The notes under the pieces: generated by a model | The model's database searches: none | Told to the model about the DNA's origin: nothing | The model's input: only the letters and a program-made list of their open reading frames with translations | Made by a program: the position numbers and the translations under genes | Part shown: positions 22,801 through 31,800 of the stretch, piece after piece | Layout of the letters: each line of letters begins with the position of its first letter | How positions within the stretch are numbered: the stretch's first letter is position 1 | Source of the DNA: Gambelia wislizenii | Taxonomy: Eukaryota; Chordata; Lepidosauria; Squamata; Crotaphytidae | Length of the DNA: 64,000 nt | Reading direction: 5' to 3' | NCBI GenBank assembly: GCA_030847615.1 | Contig: JAUMIR010000003.1 | Span: 70,814,001 to 70,878,000, forward strand

Positions 22801-25800
22801 GCATCTGATAATCTCCTATGTTACACAGCATGGATAGGCAGAAGGTGTGCAGCCTGGCAAGGTTTTCTTGCTTTCTTAGCAGTAGCAGCAACAAAATGAC
22901 TTCCCCTTGCTCTGTAAATTGGATTACAGCCTTTATCACACGAGGTTCTTCTCCTGTTAAAGTAGCATTGTTTCTCAATATGCTATACAATCAGGATTGG
23001 TCTCTTTCCTTTCGCACCATGGGAACCTTTCCAGGATCGCAACCTTCATTTACGCTGAAAGCTCATCACACACAAGACATGGGATTGCCCACTCCAGTAC
23101 TTCCTGTCCCCATCCCTTTTCCTAATTTGGCTTCATTTCCCTGAAGGTTTTCCTCACTTCCCCCCTCCCTGATTAGAATCGTTTCTCTTTTTAATGTAAG
23201 CCACGGAAACTCACACACACACCCTTTACCCACAGAAATATAAATGAAAATAGTCTTACATTTAAAAAGGCATTGATCACAAGTACAGAAGGATAATAGC
23301 TTCCCAGCCTCCTGCTTTTTTTTTTCCTTGGGAGGGGGGAGATTCTGGAACTGGGCTATTTGGCTGGAAAAGGAGGTGAGGGGGCAGTGAGCAACGTTTT
23401 CCCTTCTCCACTTCTCTGACAGGCCCTAGTTGGGAAGGCAGTCATTTGGCGCTGATTTTTTTTTTCTATAGACTAAAAAAACGTTTTAAAGTTTCTTGGT
23501 TACTTTGCCATCCCAAATTGAAGAAATCAAATTGAAATTTTCACTCTTTCTCCTTCTCACCTGATCACTAGTAAGCAAAGGGCACCCACTGGCTCCCCAA
23601 AATCTGCATTAAAACAGAATTGAACTGCCGCACTAGAACTTGTGGCAGAAGAGTAGCAGGAAAGAAAATCATTAACAGATTTTTGCATTAATAAAAAGAA
23701 ACACTTTCCAAACAATCTCCCACCAGAAGAGCAACAGAAGAGGAACAATGTCATGTGATAAGTCCCAACCAAAGACACTATTATCCTGCTGTAAATGCGA
23801 TTTACCTGCCTTGTGTGATAAAGTCCTCTGTAAGCCTGAAATCTGTCTAGCCACAAATTAATATCTAATGGTTACACTACCATTGGTGACCATGAAGTAG
23901 TACATACCTGTGTATCTCCCTGTGAGTTCTCATTGGTATTTATGATTCCTGCAATTTTGAAGGAGGATTGCATTCCAAAGTTCTTCATTATCCCAGGCAA
24001 GTCTCTGTTTCAGGGCTTCTGCTTCTGTTAATTTTGGGTGAAATCCTACACACATGAATGAGTTGAAGTACAAGACCCCCCCTCAGGTCATGACAACAAT
24101 AAAGAGAGTTTCCAGAATACTTTATTTGCTCTCAAAAATGCCCTCCAAAACCACCTCAACAGCAAAGAATATAAAGAGGATGTGTGGTTGGTTTTTCCTT
24201 TACACATATGGCAATATGAGCTTGGTTTCCCTGCAAATGTGTTTTCAGATGGAGACATGTGTGAATCCAGCCCATGTTTCAATGGAGTCTGTCAGGACGG
24301 CATCGGGCGATATGACTGTGTTTGTAACGAAGGCTGGGAGGGGCGGCTGTGCCAATATGGTAATGCTGTCTTCAATTATTTTGGTGTTAGGGGGTGGAGG
24401 TTTTTAATGTTGCTTCAAGCTCAGGTTGAGAATAATTAAAGATAAACATTTTGCTCTTTTTAAAAAAGCTATAGAAAAGTTCAGCCATTTCCCATGCACT
24501 AAAGTTAGCCTATCCCTAGGTAATGGAATGGAGAATGAGGAGACCCCATACTGTTGGTGCTCAATTATCATTAACATTACACTATCTCCAGTCCAGCACA
24601 AGTAGCATTTTAGTCTATCTTCATTTAAGGGATGTGAAGTAAATCTGATGTAGTTAGAATGCCAAACAGATTATGATTGTTGAGGGCCATAGTGACAGTA
24701 TTCTTGATATAAGATATCTGTCCTGTATATCTGATCTAAAATGCACTGTCAGTCATATCAACTGGGCAAACTGTATTTGAAGACAGTCAAATGATAGTAT
24801 GCAAAGACAATATGTGACCTATTATGCCATTTGGTTTTATTAGTGCTACAATAGTAAACCATCTTGCATCAGATGAAGTAGACAGAGTCTTGGAAAGATT
24901 ACACTAGAAATAACTTTTTCCTGCTTAGGACTTTTTCGGACAATGTAAAAATAACGCTAGCAGCGTCGCCAGGTTGCGACACTGCAGAACAAGAGGGCGT
25001 CAGTTTCGTACGACGCTCCTTCCCAGCGGTACTGTTGCAGTACCGCTGGGACATTTGACCATGATATTTTTGCTTTTACAGTCATATTTTACTCACGATC
25101 GTTGATCGCGAGTAAAGTATGACGGTAGAAAGCAAAAATATCACAGTCAAATGTCCCAGCGGTACTGCAACAGTACCACTGGGAAGGAGCATCGTACGAA
25201 ACTGATGCCCTCTAGCGCTGCAGCGTCGCAACCTGGCGACGCTGCTAGCATTATTTTTACATTGTCCGAAAAAGTCCTTAGTCTCAAAAGTGCTCCTGGA
25301 TTATTTTATGTATGTTTATGCTAAAACAGACTAACACTCTCTCTCTGAATAATAACTAAACCATAATGTTGCAATAGCTCAGAAATGAAATAATTGCATT
25401 GTAATTTGTGGGTATAGCTTGCACCACTGCATGGGCCACATGACAGATTCAACAACAATATTACATTAAACTGTGTGTGCTGCAAAGTAATTACTCTGAC
25501 TGACTTGGGTTGTTTTTTTTAAGGGTTAGATGAAAAAGGTTGCAATTTTTAACCACTCAGTATAGCCAGAAAATTGATTGTATACTATGGGACAAGTGGA
25601 CAAGTATAACAAGTCGAATGCATTATGAATAGCCTTCAAATACTTCCTTTTCTACACAGCTTTAAAGGAGGAGTTTGATGTCATTAATGGATTGGAGAGG
25701 ATATTGTTGTATTTTTATTCTTCCATTCATTCTGTCTGCTATTTCTTTTGCTGCCCAGAGGTCCTTTTCACCAACTGTTCCATTTACAATGGTGGCTGTG

Positions 25801-28800
25801 AACATTTTTGTGATGAGGTCCAAACAGACAATGAGCAGTACCGTTACTGTAGCTGTGCTTCAGGATACCGGCTGTCTGATAATCATACTTCTTGTGAACC
25901 TGATGGTAAGAAAGAAGGGTCAAAGGATAAGCCAAAGCTTCACTTTTATGTGAGGCTTTTCACACAAGAAATGTCAACATTATGTAAAGCTCATCTGTTG
26001 TGTTGTTGTGTGCCTTCAAATCATTTCCAAGTTATGGTGACCCTAAGAATAACTTACATGGGGTTTTCTTGGAACAGAGTTTGTCTTTGCCTTTGCCTTC
26101 CTGAGAGAATGTGGATTGTCCATGGTCACTGAGTAGGTTTCCATGGTTGAGTGGGGATTTGAATCCTGGTCTGAAGAGTCGTGGTCCAATGCTCAGACCA
26201 CTGCACCACTCTGGCTCTCTATAATATAACTACTTTGTGAAATACTTTTTTTAAAAAAGAGATATTCTTCTTTCTTTGTGTTCTGTGGTCCTTGGCATGA
26301 AATAAGCATGTAAATACTATTCAGGAAAATTAATAGTGGAACTCCATCCACTAAGGACTTTATCAGACTAGTGTCTAAAAATGCTATAATTCCGTGAATG
26401 AAGATAGCGGAAACATTGTGGCAATCCTTAATATAATTACACCCTCCCACCACACCACACCCATCCCAGGAATGGTATACCTTATTAACTTCCTTTTTCT
26501 CTCATGTGGAAAATCTTTTAAACTGTTTCCTTAACATTCTCATACCCCTTCCTCCCTTCAACAAACTCAATCATTATTCTCCAGTTGCTAAGCCAAACCT
26601 CTTCTTTCAACTGGTGAAAAGAAACCCTCCTTTTTTCCATTATAAAATCAAACATCATATATTCTATTATATATTGCTTCCATCTATCACAATTCCACTT
26701 TTCTTTATCTTTCCAGCCATATGCAATCACTGCCTATGCCGCTATAATTAATTATTTACCTAAGTTTTTCCTTGGTTTTTTATCCAGGCTGTGAGGCCAT
26801 GTTCTGGAAGAGTTTATTTCTGATGTTTCGCCTGCATCTGCAGCTGGCATCCTCACAGCCCAGAAAAAAACCAAGGAAAATCTATGGATGCCGGCCATGA
26901 AAGCCTTCAACTTCACATGTTTAGCTACCATAAGTATTTCTCCTCCTTCTGAAATCCTATGATCCTAACATTGCTAGTAATACTTCTTTATTTATTTAAC
27001 TGAATCCCTCCCCCAATTATTTTACTTATTTATTGTTCTACTTCATTCCAAAATGTTTGTACTTCATACCCATGCCAACAAACAGGTGAAACATTTTTAT
27101 TAATATATGCTAATTGACGTGGTGTTCTATACCATCTTCCTATTATTTTCATCTGTAATTCTCTAACCTTATTGCTTTTAATAGTTTAAAAGCAATAAGT
27201 TTTAATTTAATAGTTTTAATTTCTCGTAGCCATTGTTGGATTTCCTTCTTATTAGTCTTCATATCCTTTCCCCATACTCTTGATAGGCCTTCTGTTAGAT
27301 TATATTGACTAATAACATCTTATAGATCTAACCCCCTAACCCTTTCCTACCTTCCTGTCTCATCATCAGTATTTCTTCTAATGGGTTTCGGCATTCTTTT
27401 ATAGCCTTTATTTCCTGTAAAGTCTTAAATATAGCACCTAATTTAAGCCAGTACTGATTTCCTGTCATCTCCATTATTTTATTTGTCTCTATCCTTTTCC
27501 CTAAATTCTCTACAATATCACCAATCAGCCTATATCCAATTTCCTTCAGTTTTCTTAATATTATTCCTTTGCCAACTTATCCTGACTTATTCAAGTATTC
27601 TATTGGGTGCCAATAGTAATTATCTGTTTTCAATCCCCCCGTATTTTTCCATATTAGCCACATTATACAAAATTGTCTTTTATTCATTCTTTTCACGTTT
27701 ATGTGGCGTCATTATGACACCGTATTTGCTGCGTCTGATAATGTCCTAAGTACACATAGGGCTGTTAGAAAATAGTAGTACTTAAATCACACTTTAAAGT
27801 TGAGATTGGTAGAACTTGGGTTGCAATCTTTAATGTGTCTACTAGGGAGCGAATGCTTTTGAGCACAATGGGACTTACTTTTGAGGGAACATGCATAAGA
27901 TTGCACTGTTACTTCGGAATAAATGTGTATCAGACTGAACTACTACGCACACTGTTAAATTTCAAATTGATTTTAATGTGATAATAATCATTACACTGGA
28001 TGAGACAGAAGACCTCTTTGCTATACCTCTTCAGATTACATGGGGAGGTCCACATTAGTTGGTACTACCTATAGGATTGGAGCCAGCTTGTTATTGTGGT
28101 TTCAGCATTGGACTATGATTCTGAAGACCAGGGTTCAAATCTCCATTCTGCCATGGAAACCCACTGGGTGACCATGAGCAAGTCACACACTCTCAGCCTC
28201 AGAGGAAGGCAAAGGCAAACACCCTCTAAACAAGAAAACCCCATGATATGTTCAGCTTAGGGTCACCACACGTTGGAAACAACTTGAAGGCACACAACAA
28301 CAACCAATAGGATTAAGAACCAAATGTTTCCCCCACTTTTAACAGCTTCATTTATTCATTCGTATTTATTTATTTATAAAAGTTGGGGAATTTCTCTCAG
28401 CTTGGGAGAGCTGAAACAGCTTGCAAAATTTATGGAAACTTTAGCAGAAAGCTAAATATAAAATAGTTTTGAAAGATGTCATTATAATTGGGTCATGGTT
28501 AGTCATTTATTTGGGGTAAATTTCTTTATTTGGGGTAAAATGAAGAGTCAGCATGGTATAGTGACTTGAGTGTGCAACAAGGCCAGGGGTCAAATCCTCA
28601 CTCAGCCCTGGAAATAACTGGATGACCTTGGACAAGTCACACTCTCAGACTAAGAGAAGGCAATGGCAAATCCTCTCTGAATGAATCTTGCCAGGAGCTG
28701 ACTTGGAGGCACATAACAGCAAGAACAAAATTGATAGTGATGGCATAGGTCTTGCTATATAATCTTTCATATTTTTTTACCCCCTTCTAGTGGAGTTTCC

Positions 28801-31800
28801 CTGTGGGAAAGTTGTAGAACCGAAGCCAAAGATTGCTAAAGTGATTGGAGGTAAACCTGGAAAAAAAGGGGACAGTCCCTGGCAGGTAAGGAGTGATGAT
28901 ATGGTCAGCCACAGGTGAAACATAACTACCACTGCTTCCACTGAATGAGCTTCTCTTTTGCCAAGCACTGTCAGAAATTTTCCTTCTGTTTCAGGCTTTC
29001 CAAGGTTAAGTGATATGTTTAAATAGTCTAAGCAGAAGACAAGGGGCTTGTCTACACCAGCCAAATACCCCAGCTTGCCCCTGTTTCAGAGCCCTGCAGT
29101 CCAGATGACACAGGGCATTTACCCTGATCTGCCCCGGATGGTCCAAACGACCCCTGGGATGGATACGGGCTAGAATGGGGGCAAGCTGGGATAAGGCCCT
29201 TTACTATGTTTTTTTAAAACACCCTGTTTAATCCAGTCTCACCAGATTCAGGTCCCCATGTGTCCCAGAACACTGCCCCTCACTGCCACTGCCAGCTCCC
29301 TGACTCTCCCAGAAGCCAGGCAGGGGTCCTGCAGCATGTGACCAAGGCTGGTCACATGCAGGGGGCCTGCAGTCACATGTTACAGGACCCCTGCCTGGCT
29401 TCCACGTTAGTGAGAAAACAGTGGTGGTGGTGGCTTATTTAGCGATGGGCTGGCATCTTAGTTGGCCTCCGGCCTGTTTTCTACAGGTAACAGGGAGGGG
29501 GAAGTGGACCACCTCCACAGGCAGGATATTTTATTTATTTATTTATTTATTTAAGTATTTATACCCCACTCTTCAGCCACAAAGGCTCTCAGAGCAACTT
29601 ACAAATGGTTAAGCAATAGCAATTTACACATCTACACCACATTAAGCAGTTTCCAATGTGTGTTATCTAATTGCCCCACAAGACCAGTACTCATTTTACC
29701 AACCTACTAAAGGATGGAAGACTGAGCGTACCTTGGAGCCCCAGGGATCAAACTTGCAACATTGTGGCTTGCAGTACTGGCATTTAACCACTGTGCCACC
29801 AGGGCTCTCCTGGCGGGGAGCCAGTATATCCTGCATGGTGTAGATGAGCCCAAGGTTGTTTACTTACAGCAAGTTCACTTTCAGTTTTACATATTGCAGT
29901 GCATACTAGTTACCCCACTGACAAAGGAAGTCTGTAGTTTCGCAAATGTGATCAGTGGTGTAGTACAGCCAAGTTCACAAGGTAAAAGCTCTAGGATTTT
30001 ATGACATCCTCTGCCACCCCTGTTGGCCCCACCTGTTCCCTTCTGTGTTTTGTTCCCAATCCCCACAGGACTTGAAGGGAAAACTGTCTTCCCCAATAAT
30101 AGTGTGTTACTATCTGTTGTTCTTGTTGTAATCTGAAGTATTTTGGCTTGGTCTTGGTCTTGAGGGGATAAAACTCCTGTACCAAAAAAAAAAAGAGAGC
30201 CTGTTCTTGGTGTATAGGAAAACTGCTAGAATTTTCTTCTTCTTTTTAATATATATTAAAAAAACTGCCTGCATTTTTTAACTCTACTTGGAAATTTCAC
30301 TACAGGAACTGCATTATTGGTTATTGGAATACTGTGGAATTTTTAGAGCAGTTTCCCTGTTTTTCAGGCTTTACTGCCCCACATTCACATCAAATTACCA
30401 TAACATGGGGCTGGGGAACCTGTGTGCCCACCAGTTGTTGTTGAATTCCAGTTCCCCTCTATTCAACCCAGTGTGGCTAGTAGGAATATGATTGCATACT
30501 GGTTGCTTGTAAAGAAAGAAATACAGTATGCCATTGACCAAACACCTACAGAGACTTCCTTAGAATAAACAGGTTAACATAAGAATCAAAACAGAGACTG
30601 TGAACATTCAGATCAGAGATACTGAACATTTTGGCAGACATTGGGTTAATATCTTTGGTTCCGAAGGAAGAACTTCCAAAGCACAAAAGAGCAAGGCTTC
30701 TACTTAGTTTCCCTATGGCTCTGCTTTGGGAACTATTTTGTTGTACAGTAGGACCCCCGTATCCACTGATACATTATCCACTGATTCACTTATCAACAGG
30801 ACACAAAACAGCACACCTACCATAGAGTCTTCCTAGAAAATGTGTCTTCTCTAGCCATTTTCTAGGTCCCCCAAAGCAACTGTATGGTATTCTACTTGGA
30901 AATTTCACTACAGGGACTGCATTTATTAGTTATTGGAATACTGTGGAATTTTTAGAGCAGCTTCCATTTTTTCAGGCTTTACTGCCCCACATTCACATCA
31001 AGGTCCCCCAAAGCAACTGTATGGTATTTTAAACTGGAAATCCCATTATTTTCAATGGCATTTGCTATTATCCACAGGGGCCCCCAGAACCAATCCCCAG
31101 TGGATATGGGCATCCTACTGCATAGTTCCCATAATATTTCTCCTAATACTCCCCTTTAAAAATACAGTATCATGGACAAAAACATAGTCTGAGGGAAGGC
31201 CTTTGCCATTTGATACAGAGCATCAACTGAGGCAATATCAGATGCTGGGTGTGTCAGCAGAGCAACTCCGAACATACACTGTGAACAATGTGCGAATAAA
31301 GTTGAAAACCTTTTGCTTCTCTTTCTTTCCATTGCAGGTTATGCTGAGTGACAGTACAGGCAAATTTAAGTGTGGTGGTGTTCTCATAAACCCTGCCTGG
31401 GTTCTGACAGCTGCTCATTGTGTAGTGAAAGAACAAAGAATCAGACTGAAATTTGGTAAGAAAATCAGAATGATTGCATTCCTTCTTAATATGTGACACC
31501 TCAGTCAGCACCCTCGACTACCAAGACAAGGTAGGGATTCTGTTGGTATGCTGAATAACCTGCTACCCAGCAGGCCGCCATCCTCAGGGGTGATATCTGG
31601 TTTAGCATTGGATTACTCCAGGCTTATTTTTCTGGAAGACCAATTCATGTGGAGGTCATTCAGTCAGGACTCTACATCCATGATGACAACCATGGACCTC
31701 TCCCAGTTAGTGTCTGGCCCCACCTGTGTGGCAAGGCATCTGCTGTATTCTCTTACGGTATAGCTGGTGATCAAACTGGATTATTTCTGCAGTGCAGAAG

